A stretch of 64,000 nucleotides of DNA from Capra hircus (GCF_001704415.2 NC_030836.1:24898001-24962000), one strand, 5' to 3'. Shown: positions 10,790-21,437, numbered from the stretch's first letter. Translations and numbers: made by a program. Notes: generated from the letters alone by a model not told the origin.

Positions 10790-11000
10790 AGTTTGGGGCT
10801 GGATCATCTCTTTTAAACCTTGTAACAGCCCTGTAATACAGATATAAAGTTTTTCATGACAGCTAAGGAAACCGCATCTCAGGGAGGTTAAACGACCGGT
10901 ACAGTGTCACACAGCAAGAAAAATTGGGGAGTTAGGGTGTGATTCCTGTCGGGGTGTGACTTTGAAGCCTATGTTCTCACCGTTGCCCCATCAGGGACCC
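10790..11000 (-). repeat. MIR relic, antisense
   Basis: CCTTGTAACAGCCCTGTAAT, then CAGCTAAGGAAACCGCATCT, then GTGTCACACAGCAAGAAAAA and GACTTTGAAGCCTATGTTCT: reverse-complement MIR in order. Confidence 0.78.
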
Positions 11001-11099
11001 TGCTCCTTCACTCTTGGTAATGGATGATGGTCATTATCTTAACCTCCCATGCTCAGGCAAATGTACCTCTTAAGAAAACCCGTCTCTTAAGGCACTGAT

Positions 11100-11205
11100 G
11101 GGCTCTCAAGCGCTGTATCCGCGTTAGGAGTGAAGATCACTAGGTTGTTCCCGGGCTCTCAAGCGCTGTATCCGTGTTAGGAGTGAAGATCACTAGGTTA
11201 TTTCT
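11100..11205 (+). repeat. 53-bp tandem duplication
   Basis: Two head-to-tail copies (11100-11152 and 11153-11205). The first 47 bases differ at one position, a CpG-to-TpG change; the last few bases differ more. The unit starts GGGCTCTCAAGCGCTGTATC and contains GGAGTGAAGATCACTAGGTT. Not part of a repeat family I know. High identity points to a recent event. Confidence 0.93.
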
Positions 11206-12010
11206 CCCCTCCCCACCCCTGGTCTCAGGTCTTCGTTTGCTCACTGTGACCCAAGGGAGCCAGATTAGTGTTTCCCAAACTCCCACTTCTATGATTTTTG
11301 CCATGTCTGTATATCACCTGTGCTAATACTTAATGTTTGTCTTTAAATCAGTGACTTTTTTTAACTCAACATCATGCTAAGCAATAATATCCATGAAATC
11401 AAGAGACCAATGCTTTGATTATATCATTTCCTGATACACAACAAAATACATTGAGAATTAAGTTATAAACTGTCCATCTAGGTGACACCTAGGAGCATCC
11501 CATCAGAGGCAAGAGAGTCTTTGTTTGGGCATGCTCAAGGGCTTCCAAGCTTCTCCTCGGCCTCGCTCTGCGAGTCTTTGCCCCGTTCCCCACGCATGGA
11601 GTTGTGTGTGTATACTGGACCTGTGTCATTTGCAGCTGTGTGGTCTAGTCCTCCACAGCAGATGCTGGACTGGCAAGAGGCAGCTGTGTGATGCGAAACT
11701 GGACCACAGCAGTCAGGCAAAGGAGGTGGAAGTTGATCTCTGGGAACCCAAGCATGGTTTCCAGCTGGACTGCCTGGGGCAGGAGACTGGTGAGCCCAAA
11801 GAGGTGGAGAGCAGGAAAGGGCAGAGTCCCACTGGGTGGTGAACCCTTCCACCAGCAGCCACACATCAAACCCAAGCCCTGCTTCCCATGGTGTGAGGCT
11901 AGGGAGAGCAGCTGGCCAAGGCCTTTAGGGCAACAGCATCCTCAGGGGTCTCTTCATGGTCGGGGGAGGAGGGGCAAGCATCCTGCCACCTACAGTGGAG
12001 CTCACCCTTA
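11206..12010. other. Unique sequence, nothing recognised
   Basis: Overlapping frames of 69-109 codons lie on both strands at about 11480-12010, but none has a domain, a splice pattern or strand-specific codon bias. Left as non-coding. Confidence 0.4.
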
Positions 12011-12014
12011 AGTT

Positions 12015-12700
12015 TGTTTTGTTTTGCATGTTAGCTTTTCACTGAAGTACAACATAATACAGAAAAATACACAAATCACAAATGCAGAGCTCAATAAATT
12101 GTCAGTAACTGAATACACCTATGCACTCAGTACCCAGACAAAGAAATATAACGTCAGCTTCATCCTAGAAGCCTTCTAATGCTCCCTTCTAGTTGGTATC
12201 TTGTCCCAGGGGTGGACACTACCCTAGTTCCTAATATCAGATGTTGGTTTTACCTATTGTGAACTTTATATAAATAAAAACATACCTATGTCATCTTAGG
12301 TCTGGCTTCTTTGGTTCAACATTATCTGTGCAAGATTCATCCATATTATTATATATAGCTTCAGTTTGTTCACTCTCATTGGTATATAACAGTCTGTTGT
12401 ATAGATATACTAAAATTTATTCATCTACTCCTAATGGGTATTTGGGTAGGGCTCGGTTTGGGGCTGTTATGAATAACGCTGCTATGAACATTCCAGCACA
12501 TAACTTTTGTCTTCATTTCTCTTGGGTACATACCTAGGGAGGAAAGAGTTCAGTCACAGTAAATGTACATGTTCAAGATGAGTGGATACTGACAGTTTTC
12601 CAGAGCAGTTACACCAATATCTACTCTCACCAGCAATGTGTGAGAGTTTTACTTGCTCCCCATCCTTGTCAACCATTGATACTGTTAAAAATCCTTTTAA
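12015..12700. mobile_element. Ancient L1M-type 3'-end relic
   Basis: Old L1 3' text in order: TTCACTGAAGTACAACATAA, ATTGTGAACTTTATATAAAT, TCTGGCTTCTTTGGTTCAAC, GGGGCTGTTATGAATAACGC, TGCTATGAACATTCCAGCAC, TTCTCTTGGGTACATACCTA, then CAGAGCAGTTACACCAATAT. Non-coding. Orientation not assigned. Confidence 0.75.
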
Positions 12701-12789
12701 TTTTAGCCATTCTAATGGTTTTATCCCAAAACCATACTTTGGTTTTGTCCAAACAGCACAGCAAGCCCATAGGCGTGTGTTGTTTCTAA

Positions 12790-12905
12790 GAAGCAATGTG
12801 GTATAGCAGACATTGCTTAGGCCCTGACTCAGAAGACCTCGCTCTAATGCTGGCTCTCCAGCAGCTAACTTGATGCCACTAGGAAAGAATTGATACTGGA
12901 CTTTA
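12790..12905 (+). repeat. MIR relic
   Basis: GCAATGTGGTATAGCAGACA, then CTGACTCAGAAGACCTCGCT, then AATGCTGGCTCTCCAGCAGC correspond to the 5' half of MIR. Confidence 0.65.
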
Positions 12906-13103
12906 CCAAGTCCCCCCTAAAGCCCTTGTTCATTCATCTGACTCTCAGGATGAACTGATAAAGGCAGGCAGGAAGAAATTATTCTCCAGAGCTTACACAA
13001 ATTGCCAAGCAAGGACCAGGGACAAAATTCCGATCCCAGTCCAACATCCTTTCACTGAACTTATACTGACTCCCCATTTATACTGATTTATACTGACTTT
13101 ATA

Positions 13104-13316
13104 CTGAACTTCCCTGGTGGCTCAGATGGTAAAGCATCTGTCTACAATGCAGGAGACCCGGGTTTGATCCCTGGGTCAGGAAGATCCGCTGGAGAAGGAA
13201 ATGGCAATCCACTCCAGTACTATTGCCTGGAAAATCCCATGAACAGAGGAGCCTGGTAGGCTACAGTCCATGGGGTCGCAAAGAGTCGGACATGACTGAG
13301 CGACTTTATTTCATTC
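13104..13316 (+). mobile_element. Bov-tA SINE
   Basis: Well preserved full copy (GAACTTCCCTGGTGGCTCAG ... GGTCGCAAAGAGTCGGACAT). TSD ATACTGACTTTATA (13090-13103) and ATACTGACTTATA (13317-13329), differing by one T. The left target lies in a short run of TTTATACTGA units (13076-13105). Confidence 0.93.
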
Positions 13317-13373
13317 ATACTGACTTATAATTTGCTCCCCATTTTTAAGAAGGTATTGAACTGCATGATATCT

Positions 13374-13490
13374 GATGTTTTTTTTATTATAATTAATTTT
13401 ATTTATTTATTTTTTTAGCACTAAAGTGTTTTTATTTTTTTTATTATTTTTTTTTAGTTTTTTATTTTTTAAATTTTAAAATCTTTAATT
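13374..13490. repeat. T-rich low-complexity tract
   Basis: Poly-T and TTTAT/TTATTTAT runs with a short unique interruption (AGCACTAAAGTG). Probably a degraded poly-A tail or simple-repeat expansion. Confidence 0.85.
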
Positions 13491-13789
13491 CTTACATGCG
13501 TTCCCAAACATGAATTTAAATATGGCAGAAAATTCATTTCTGAGTATATGACTGGTTTACTCACTAAGAATTTAAACAAGTGGAAGAGACTTGCTCAGTC
13601 TTAAAAGGAAACTGAGCCAAGCTCAGCTGGTGACTCAAATGCCAAATGAAGCAGAATCTTTGTGAACACTCAGCTGTTGGAGATGACAGAGACTCAGCAA
13701 GACTAGAAGTGAACAGAGGTTACAGCTTGGCCATTGAAATGACAAAAATGTGCTCAGCAGACACATTTTATTATTCAGGACTTCCTACA

Positions 13790-13990
13790 CCTAAAGAGCA
13801 GCCAGCCATCCATTCATTCATGCACCCAACCAATAAGCCATTTATCTATCCATCCATTCAACCATCCTCCCATCCTTTTATTCACTGAGCATTTATTAAA
13901 CACCTACTGTGTCAGTCCCCATGCCAGCTTCTGGGGTTACAGAAACAAATCAGGAACAATCCCTGCTCTGAAGAAACTCTCCATCTAGGC
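13790..13990 (-). repeat. L2 relic with ATCC-type simple repeat
   Basis: CCATCCATTCATTCATGCAC-type repeats at about 13806-13880, then CACTGAGCATTTATTAAACA, CCTACTGTGTCAGTCCCCAT, GGAACAATCCCTGCTCTGAA: the reverse-complement L2 terminus with an expanded CATT/ATCC tail. Confidence 0.72.
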
Positions 13991-13994
13991 AAGT

Positions 13995-14130
13995 GTCTTA
14001 TTCTATACACACCTCTCTAATACTCTGAGTTACTAGAAGGCAAAGGCCTCATCTCAACTCTGTCGTTTCCAGATCATCTATTGCTAAGCCCAGTACACAG
14101 TATTGGTGAGACACATTTGACAAATAAACT
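13995..14130 (+). repeat. Probable L2 3' end
   Basis: TTACTAGAAGGCAAAGGCCT, then AAGCCCAGTACACAGTATTG: degraded L2 'agactgtaagctccatgagggcaggg ... cccagcgcctagcacagtgcc' layout. Confidence 0.5.
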
Positions 14131-14765
14131 GTTAATCCCTGAGAATTCTGGGAAAGACTTTGGAGTATTTATTTCTGTCCTTCCTTATTTCTCCTCATTG
14201 GACTAAGAATGAGACCAGGTCTTGGAGCTTTGCCTACCATCTTCCCTTCAGCATATCAACCAAAGTGCAAAGAGAAAAAGCAGGTGATTGTCACACCAGC
14301 TTCCTTTCTCAGTCATGCTGATGGATGCAAACAGCTGGGCAACAAGTTCTGCCAAAGTTCCCCAGAGAATCTGATTCATGAGATCCTTCCATATCAGACT
14401 CATCTCCCAAGTATTCTAATTGGCTAATGATGGAATGCTACTGTGTTTTTAATGAGGCTCATCTGCAGTTTTTCTCTAAAGATAGCAGGAAACCTGCATG
14501 TTTTATAAAAAGCAAATAATTGTCAGCATTTCAACAACAAAGATGAGCAGAATATAGTTCAGAGGAGGTGGGCGGCTTGCAGGCAGGAGCCGTGAAAGAC
14601 GTGCAAGACACTTCAAACTCCAAAGCAGTGCCACTGCTCCCCACCCCCAGTAATACTGATCCCCAGACCTCCAGGGCTCAGCTCCCAGCATTCCAGGCAT
14701 GTGCCTGCCCGCAGATGTGTTCAGGTCCATAAATACTCTCTGAGCTCCTATTATGCGCACTCAGT
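14131..14765. other. Unique sequence, nothing recognised
   Basis: Short frames only (72-92 codons), without features. No repeat recognised. Confidence 0.4.
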
Positions 14766-15364
14766 GGCTGAGTGTTACCCTTACCTCCTCCCCCTCCCTT
14801 ACCTCCCAACCACCATTAAGTGCCAAGTTGTACAATCCCTCTCGCTCTGGAATCCATCCCCTGCTCTCACTCCTTATTGCCACCACCTAGGCCAGCCCAT
14901 TATCATCCTCCAACCTGGATTCCACACCAGCCCTCCTAACTGGTCTCCCTCCCTCTACTCAGACCCTCCAGCCACGTAACAGATGCAAATGATCACCTTG
15001 CCCTCCAAAGGCTTTCAATGGTGCTTAGAGAAATGCTCCTTCTCCAGGATCTGGCTGCTTGCTACCTCCCTTTTCAGCCTCATCTCAGTCCCTTCTCTGG
15101 ACTTATTTTGTTCCAAATGCACGAGTCTTTCCCTAAATATACTCTAACTCACCCCTAAAAGCAGACCTTTACACATGCTGGTCTCATCTTGGAATATGCC
15201 TTTTCCCTGTGCTTTATCTCCTAAGTCACCCCATTTCATCCTAGAATAAGAGTTTCAGCTTCAGTCTTCAGTGAACACTGGTCTGAGCCCACAGTGAGGG
15301 TAATGCCTCTGCTGTTAAGGGCCCAGCACCGGTACATTTCCTTTGGGGGATGCTCAACCCATTG

Positions 15365-15557
15365 TTGGGCTTCCCTGGTGGCTCAGCTGGTAAAGAATCT
15401 GCCTGGAATGTGGGAGAACTGGGTTTGATCCCTGGGTTGGGAAGATCGCCTGGAGAAGGGAAAGGCTATCCACTCCTTATTCTGGTCTGGAGAATTCCAT
15501 GGACTGTACAGTCCATGGGGTCCCAAAGAGTTGGATACAACTGAGTGACTTTCACTT
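15365..15557 (+). mobile_element. Bov-tA SINE (short 3' subtype)
   Basis: CTTCCCTGGTGGCTCAGCTG ... ATTCCATGGACTGTACAGTC ... GTTGGATACAACTGAGTGAC. This subtype lacks the 'cagaggagcctgg' segment. TSD TCAACCCATTG (15354-15364) and TCAACCCACTG (15558-15568), one mismatch. Confidence 0.92.
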
Positions 15558-15609
15558 TCAACCCACTGATTCTTCTCTCCCTGTCCAGCCTTCCTCCTAG
15601 ACTGTAGAC

Positions 15610-16908
15610 TGACGGGAGCCAGCGTGAGGAATCCCGCCCGTGGCAAAGGTCATGAGGAAGGAAGCCCAACAAAATGCAAAGGTGTGATCTGGCTTCAGGG
15701 GTTCCCCCTGGGTTTTCCTGAATATCTACCCCCCAAAACCAGAGTCTGCCTGCTTTATTGTACTGTGCTTTCCACTCTCCTGACATTCTTTGGAAAAAGT
15801 TAACTCAGGGCTTCAGTTAACAGTCTCCTGCATATAAAAAGAAGGTCTCGGTTTAAACCCCTTTGATGGCTTTCTAACTTACCTAACTGGTCTGCCCGGA
15901 CTTTTGCAGCTTGTGAATTGTTTACAGCCCCCAACCGCGAGAGGCACGAAGCTTAAAGCATCTTAGAGATACAGAGCCTTTTAAAAATTGTATTGGTGAT
16001 GGGTTTCACTGTTGAGTCAATGACTGCTGCCAGGCCTCCATATTCTTTATCTTTTAGGCACCTGAAGGATATTAATCAATGCAATTGGGATATAGATAAA
16101 GGAATATAGTAGTTTTGATGTTAGCAACACTAGATTTTTGAGTTAATTACTTTTCTCTTTGTTATAAATCACTGCACTTCTTTCATTGTTATAAATTGTT
16201 GGCTCTTTGCTATGTAAGAATGTAACTTTATTTAGTGCTTTCTGAGAGTGGCACCAGACTTTGGGAAGAACAACACTATTAGGGCAAATAAGTCTTCTGG
16301 TTGACAAACCCTTATCAGAAAAGGGCCGTAAAATGTTAATTGGCCTTCTGGCCAGAAGATGATGTAAATCACCTAAGACTTGTGTATACAACTAGGTATG
16401 CAGAGAGAAAGCCTGGTCTCGATAAGTCAGGGCTGCTGACACTGCATAATTTTGTATTATCCATTGATCTCTATGTAAAATCAAAAGTATATAAGGCCTT
16501 TCCAGACAATAGAGGATGGGCCAGTCATTGGAAAGACTGGTTTCCCCCGTGTCTTCTTTTCTTATTCTGTTTTCTGGCTGAATTCCCATCTGGGGTGTGG
16601 AGGCTCGCCATGTCTACTTACTTGCCCTGGCTTCTAAGATCCATGAGAGAGGGAGCCCGAGGTGGGGCACCCTCTGCTATTCAAATGGGCGCCGGTGGCC
16701 TAACATAGATGGTGCAAATCTCTTGTCCTGAGGTTTTATTAGTTCTCCACGTAAACCAAGTTATTCAGCCTCTTTTCTCCACTGAATTTTCCTACTATAC
16801 TATTTTTTCCCTAATCTCTCTTATATTTCTAATTAAATAATTCTTTCTAAGATGCCATGCCATCTCCCCTTTGAATTACCTTGGATCCACCGGGGCAGGA
16901 CCCCGGCA
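15610..16908 (+). mobile_element. Class II ERV solo LTR (BTLTR1-like), about 1.3 kb
   Basis: Begins TGACGGGAGCC and ends ACCCCGGCA, so it has the TG...CA termini of an LTR. Flanked by GTAGAC (15604-15609) and GCAGAC (16909-16914), a 6-bp target duplication with one mismatch, as expected for class II (ERVK-like) proviruses. Inside are a TATA box (GTATATAAGG, 16487-16496) and, downstream, an A/T-rich stretch with possible polyadenylation hexamers near 16832. No primer-binding site, gag, pol or env adjoins it, so this is a solo LTR left by LTR-LTR recombination. The family name is from memory of the bovine consensus. It carries no protein; frames inside are chance. Confidence 0.85.
16487..16496 (+). 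promoter_or_regulatory. LTR TATA box
   Basis: GTATATAAGG within the ERV LTR, at the expected U3/R position. Would direct transcription rightwards if the LTR is still active; activity is not shown by sequence. Confidence 0.6.
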
Positions 16909-17079
16909 GCAGACTCCCTTAGAGCAGGCATATTTAGACTTTCACTACTGAGGAACCTCAGTTCCTAACAGGCAGCCTCCCAGACAGGAGACTCTTGATA
17001 AACATTGGTGGATGGACAGGTAGACTGACTGATTCATCGCAAGGACTGAACTTCCCTTTAGAAGGTCAGAGAAGGTTTT

Positions 17080-17235
17080 AAAAGAGACACCTGGGTTTCT
17101 TTCCAAACTCTAGTCTGTTTGTCCTTGGGCAGGTGACTTCACATCTCTGAGCCTCGGGGTCTTCATCTTTACATTCATGATATAATATCTGTCCATCCTG
17201 TCTCATAGATGTTGAACCAAAAAATGAAATAAGCA
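17080..17235 (+). repeat. MIR relic
   Basis: ACTCTAGTCTGTTTGTCCTT, then GGGCAGGTGACTTCACATCT, CTGAGCCTCGGGGTCTTCAT follow the MIR core. Confidence 0.75.
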
Positions 17236-17254
17236 TACCTGGCTGCCATTGTCA

Positions 17255-17368
17255 AAAATATGTTGGTTGTAACGGCTCCTATTTTGATTAATAAAGATGT
17301 GTTTGAGCCTAGCTATAATGATTTAAAATTCACAGTCCAAAAGTGCAATTACTTTTGTACCAACCTAA
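17255..17368 (+). mobile_element. Mariner (Hsmar1-like) right-end fragment
   Basis: CTATTTTGATTAATAAAGAT, TGTTTGAGCCTAGCTATAAT and the terminal repeat AATTACTTTTGTACCAACCT, then AA and a TA target (17369-17370). Only the 3' end of a transposon; the transposase region is absent. Confidence 0.78.
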
Positions 17369-17382
17369 TAGAATTTATTATA

Positions 17383-17598
17383 GCTTCCCTGGTGGCTCAG
17401 ACAGTAAAGAATCTGCCTGCAATGCAAGAGACCCAGGTTTGATGCCTGGGTTGGGAGGATCCCCTGGAGAAGAAAATGGCAACCCACTCCAGTATTCTTG
17501 CCTGGAGAATCCAGAATTCCTGCCATGGACAGAGGAGCCTGGTGGGCTACCATCCACAGGGTCGCAAACAGTCAGACACAACTGAGAACTAAGCATGC
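17383..17598 (+). mobile_element. Bov-tA SINE
   Basis: AGCTTCCCTGGTGGCTCAGA ... GGTCGCAAACAGTCAGACAC. Carries a small insertion (AGAATTCCTG near 17512) in the Bov-A unit. Clear TSD not found. Confidence 0.9.
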
Positions 17599-17599
17599 A

Positions 17600-18035
17600 C
17601 ACGTGCTCTAAATGAATTCCCATCTCTGGTCGTCTTCTCATCCAAATAGAAAGGAACGTACCCTCTCCCCATTCTTTATCCCTAAGTACATTCTCTGGGT
17701 ACCTTGGGATTGAGCTAAGAGCCTCTTAATAAATAATAAATAGGACACAATGAGAAAGGGGAAAGCCAAAAGAGATTTATAAGAGACAGACAAAAAACAC
17801 CCTAGCCACACACACAAAACAGCTCCCAGTCCTCCATGTCTCTGGGGTCTTATAGTGAAGGAGAAAAACCCTAAATACTTATGGGAAAGGGAAGGAAATG
17901 GTATTGATGGCATGTGGGTAGAAAATGCATTCTGAGTAGCAGAAAGTCCTTTAGATGTCCCATAACCCAGTGGCTTTCAATTCCTTCACAGGTTCAAGTT
18001 AGATGACAGTCTGGTCCAGAAGAGAGTCCTTTTTC
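17600..18035. other. Unique sequence, nothing recognised
   Basis: Purine-rich on the + strand in places; no repeat or gene recognised. Confidence 0.4.
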
Positions 18036-18037
18036 TA

Positions 18038-19290
18038 CTAATGCAGTGGTTTTCAAAGTACAGATCCCAGAGCAACAGCAGCAGCAGCACCACCTGGGAA
18101 CTTACTAAAGTTCAGATTCTCAGGCCTCGTTCAGTTCAGTCGCTCAGCTGTGTCTGACTCTTTGTGACCCCATGGGCTGCAGCACACTAGGCTTCCCTGT
18201 CCATCACCAACTCCCAGAGTTTACTCAAACTCATATCCATTGAGTCAGTTATGCTATCCAACCATCTCATCCTCTGTTGTCCACTTCTCCTCCTGCCTTC
18301 AATCTTTCCCAGCATCAGGGTCTTTTCCAATGAGTCAGTTATTCAGGTAGCCAAAGTATTGGAGTTTCAGCTTCAGCATCAGTCCTTCCAACGAATATTC
18401 AGGGCTGTTCCTTTAGGATTGACTAGTTGGATCTCCTTGCTGTGCAAGGGACTCTCAGGAGTCTTCTCTAACACCACAGTTCAAAAGCATCAATTCTTCG
18501 GCACTAAGCTTTCTTTATAGTCCAACTCTCACATCCATACATGACTACTGAAAAAACCATAGCTTTGACTAAATGGATCTTTGTTGGCAAAATAAAGTCT
18601 CTGTTTTCTAATATGCTGTCTAGGTTGGTCATGACTTTTCTTCCAAGGAGCAAGCATCTTTTAATTTCATGGCTGCAGTCACCATCTGCAGTGATTTTGG
18701 AACCCAAAAAAGTAAAGTCTGTCAGTGTTTCCATTGTTTCCCCATCTATTTGCCATGAAGTGATGGGACTAGATGCCATGATCTTAGTTTTCTAAATGCT
18801 GAGTTCTTAGCCAAATTTTTCACTCTCCTCTTTCACTTTCATCAAGAGGCTCTTCCATTCTCTTTCTGCCATAATCGTGGTATCATCTGCCTATCTGAGG
18901 TTATTGATATTTCTCCTGGCAATCTTGATTCCAGCTTGTGCTTCATCCAGCACAGCGTTTCTCATGATGTGCTCTGCATACAAGTTAAATAAGCAGGGTG
19001 ACAATATACAGCCTTGACGGACTCCTTTCCCAATTTGGAAGCAGTCTGTTGTTCCATGTCCAGTTCTAACTGTTGCTTCTTGACCTGCATACAGATTTCT
19101 CATGAGGCAAGTCAGGTGATCTGGTATTTCCATCTCTTTAAGAGTTTTCCACAGTTTGCTGTGATCCACACAGTCAAAGGCTTTGGCATAGTCCATAAAG
19201 CTCACTCAGCCTCAATGAATCATTTCTGTCAAGGGCCCAAGCAAGCCCTCCAGGTGATTCTGCCAACATCGAGGTTGAGCCCTACTGTGC
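18038..19290. mobile_element. MER5-type hAT MITE split by BovB
   Basis: Left half 18038-18128: CAGTGGTTTTCAAAGTACAG, CACCTGGGAACTTACTAAAG, TTCAGATTCTCAGGCCTC. Right half from about 19214: CCTCCAGGTGATTCTGCCAA, GAGGTTGAGCCCTACTG, which is the inverted terminus. BovB at 18130-19204 separates the halves with TSD-like CTCAGGCCTC / CTCAGCCTC. Confidence 0.72.
18130..19204 (-). mobile_element. BovB (RTE) LINE, 5'-truncated, antisense
   Basis: Reading the minus strand, the element starts inside the reverse-transcriptase domain. Palm motif A is present (AKAFDCVDHS), then the QGCILSPCLFNLYAEHIMRN region of motif B, then a TAG stop exactly where the Tyr of the catalytic YADD should be (18891-18893, read RxADD). 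Downstream lies the C-terminal part (DGETMETLTDFTFLGSKITA, VVMYGCESWTIKKA) in several frames, ending at the BovB 3' terminus (complement of TTCAGTTCAGTCGCTCAG). Inactive. BovB entered ruminants by horizontal transfer (established knowledge) and its 3' end is shared with Bov-tA/Bov-A SINEs. Confidence 0.95.
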
Positions 19291-20459
19291 TGTTTGGGCA
19301 GACAAAGATGGAGAATGGAGACAGGACAGCAATTGGTAGGTGCAGAGATGCCCCCTCTGGCACCGCCAACACAGGCTTCCCTGTGTTTCAGACTGACTGA
19401 AGGAGGACCTCATGCCAAGTTGTTCTGTGCACACATCCTTGTGTCCCTTCACCACCAAAAAAATTGATCCTGGAACTCAAGGAAAGCCTTGAGAATAGAG
19501 GCTCAAAAGCAAACAAATATTTTTGCCTGTCTGACTTTCTTCCTCCCCCCTTACCTCTGGAAACAGTGGCTGCAGGCATAAATCTCTCAGTCCATATTCA
19601 ATCTAGAAGGTCTCACAATCAAGAGGGAAGACTGTGAGTGATGGGTAAAAATGTGTTGACTTTTAAGTGTTTGAGGGTTTATATTTGCCTCCACCTCCTA
19701 AGGAGAATTCTGTATTGCCTTTTGGTTTTCACTTCCCTCTCTTAAGGAGAAAAGTTTCACACTTGTTAGGAGAGGGACTAAGTCTGTAGCCAAATGAAAG
19801 GAATAGAGAAGATATGGAGGGAAGAAACAGAGAGAAGACCCTTTCACATTATGTGTAGTGAGATCTGGGCTTAGGGGAAGAGAGACAGATTGAGAGGAAC
19901 TGTAGGGTGTAAGGAAATTGGAGAAGAGGGAAAAGGGAGTTTTGCCAGGGGGCGTAGTAGGTTAGGATGAGCATCTCTGGTGTCTCCATAACATGGACTT
20001 TAGTTCATTTTTCATTTGAATATCATTGCTTTAAATTTTTCATTTTGATTCTTAGTCCTTGGATACACTAATGCGCCCAAGCTGGATCACATGTTCCCAT
20101 AGTCTTCTTTGGGTTACATGTGTATGCTGATAATTACAGCACTCCAGCAGAGCTGTAGGGACAGTGTGCTGTGCACGACTCACTCAAGTCAGGTAGGGAA
20201 GGCTCCTCCATCAGGGAGACATCACCTCTGGGTCTGGGGGAATGAATAAAGGTCAGTTAGGTAATAAAGGGCACCTGGTCAAATGACAGAGGACCTGTAT
20301 TTCTAAAGAACAGTTTGATGCAAAAGACCAACAACTCTCAGTAACAGCACTCTGAAAACTGGATGACAAGGAAGACAGCCAGGCCCTCTTTGGATGGGTG
20401 GTTGCCTCAGCAACGTAGGGGGAATTTATGACTGGCCAACAGGACATTTCTGGCTGCCT
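19291..20459. other. Unique sequence
   Basis: No repeat or gene recognised. Contains the CTCF-like site at 19944-19957. Purine-rich around 19740-19940. Confidence 0.4.
19944..19957 (+). promoter_or_regulatory. CTCF-like motif
   Basis: GCCAGGGGGCGTAG is a good match to the CTCF core CCAGGGGGCGC. It lies in unique, purine-rich DNA, not in a SINE. Prediction from the motif alone. Confidence 0.4.
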
Positions 20460-20471
20460 AGGACAATTATT

Positions 20472-20748
20472 GGAGAAGGTAATGGCACCCCACTCCAGTA
20501 CTCTTGCCTGGAAAATCCCATGGATGGTGGCGCTTGGAAGGCTGCAGTCCATGGGGTCACGAAGAGTCGGACACGACTGAGTGACTTCACTTCCACTTTT
20601 CACTTTCATGCATTGGAGAAGGAAACGGCAACCCACTCCAGTGTTCTTGCCTGGAGAATCCCAGGGACAGGGGAGCCTGGTGGGCTGCCGTCTATGGGGT
20701 CATGCAGAGTTGGACATGACTGAAGCGACTTAGCAGCAGCAGCACAGC
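20472..20748 (+). mobile_element. Bov-A2 SINE (dimeric)
   Basis: Two Bov-A units joined by CACTTTCATGCATTGGAGAA; the first ends GGACACGACTGAGTGACTTC, the second has the Bov-A2-specific GGGCTGCCGTCTATGGGG and ends with AGC repeats. Perfect 12-bp TSD AGGACAATTATT (20460-20471 and 20749-20760). Confidence 0.96.
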
Positions 20749-20984
20749 AGGACAATTATTAAATGGAGTTTGCTGGTGCCAAGGCATCTCAGCTCACCCT
20801 TGGCCATGCCTCCTAAGAATACTAATTCTTATCTAGAAATCTGGCCTTCTACTCCGTCAGGGTCTTTGGAAAACCATAATGTTCCATCAGTGTTTGTCTC
20901 TATTTGGCATAGCAGAAACAGCATCTCAGCTCTCATTTACTGAGAGATGGGCCAGGTTTAAAAGAGAACTGAGAGCTACATAAT

Positions 20985-21095
20985 ATAATATTATTCCCAC
21001 TTTACAGATAAGGAAACTGAGGCTCAGCTGGCATGTGGTGGAGCCAGCTTGAACCCAGGTAAGAAGGGCTCCAAATCCCGTTCTCCTATCCAGAT
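20985..21095 (-). repeat. MIR relic, antisense
   Basis: TTATTCCCACTTTACAGATA, AGGAAACTGAGGCTCAGCTG, then GCTTGAACCCAGGTAAG. Confidence 0.85.
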
Positions 21096-21437
21096 GCTCT
21101 CCTGACTCTCCACCCAAACCCTCACTACACACTCTTCTCGGTCCCCTATGCACCCCAACATTCCTAAGTAAAGGGTTTTTTCATTTAAATTTTTACCTTC
21201 CCAAGTACAGCATATACTAGGGCATAAACTAGGTGATCAGGTGATCAGGAAATATCTGTTTAATGATTAATGAAAGGAAGGAGCCCTTCTTGTGTCAAGG
21301 AATCCTGACCCAAAGTGAAGTCTGGTCTCCTCATCCCATCGGAAGCATGATGTGAAGAATGGCACACGAAGCCCTGCCCCACCCCCAAATCAGCCAGCCT
21401 GCTTGGCTTTCTATCCATTACACCTTCACCATCTGTG

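Larger units (their letters stand above)
14770..17035 (+). repeat. L2 relic, split by a SINE and a solo LTR
   Basis: L2 3' text runs 14770-15353 (CCTAACTGGTCTCCCTCCCT, CCTCCAAAGGCTTTCAATGG, TGGTCTCATCTTGGAATATG), continues at 15569-15609 up to CTAGACTGTAGAC, and after the LTR resumes with TCCCTTAGAGCAGG and GACTCTTGATAAACATTGGT. Removing the LTR restores the L2 'tagactgtaagctccttgagagcagg' layout, which supports both insertion points. Confidence 0.68.

Noticed and set aside
13800..13885. Possible CRISPR-like or minisatellite array
   Set aside because: It is an irregular ATCC/CATT simple repeat at an L2 tail, with no spacers.
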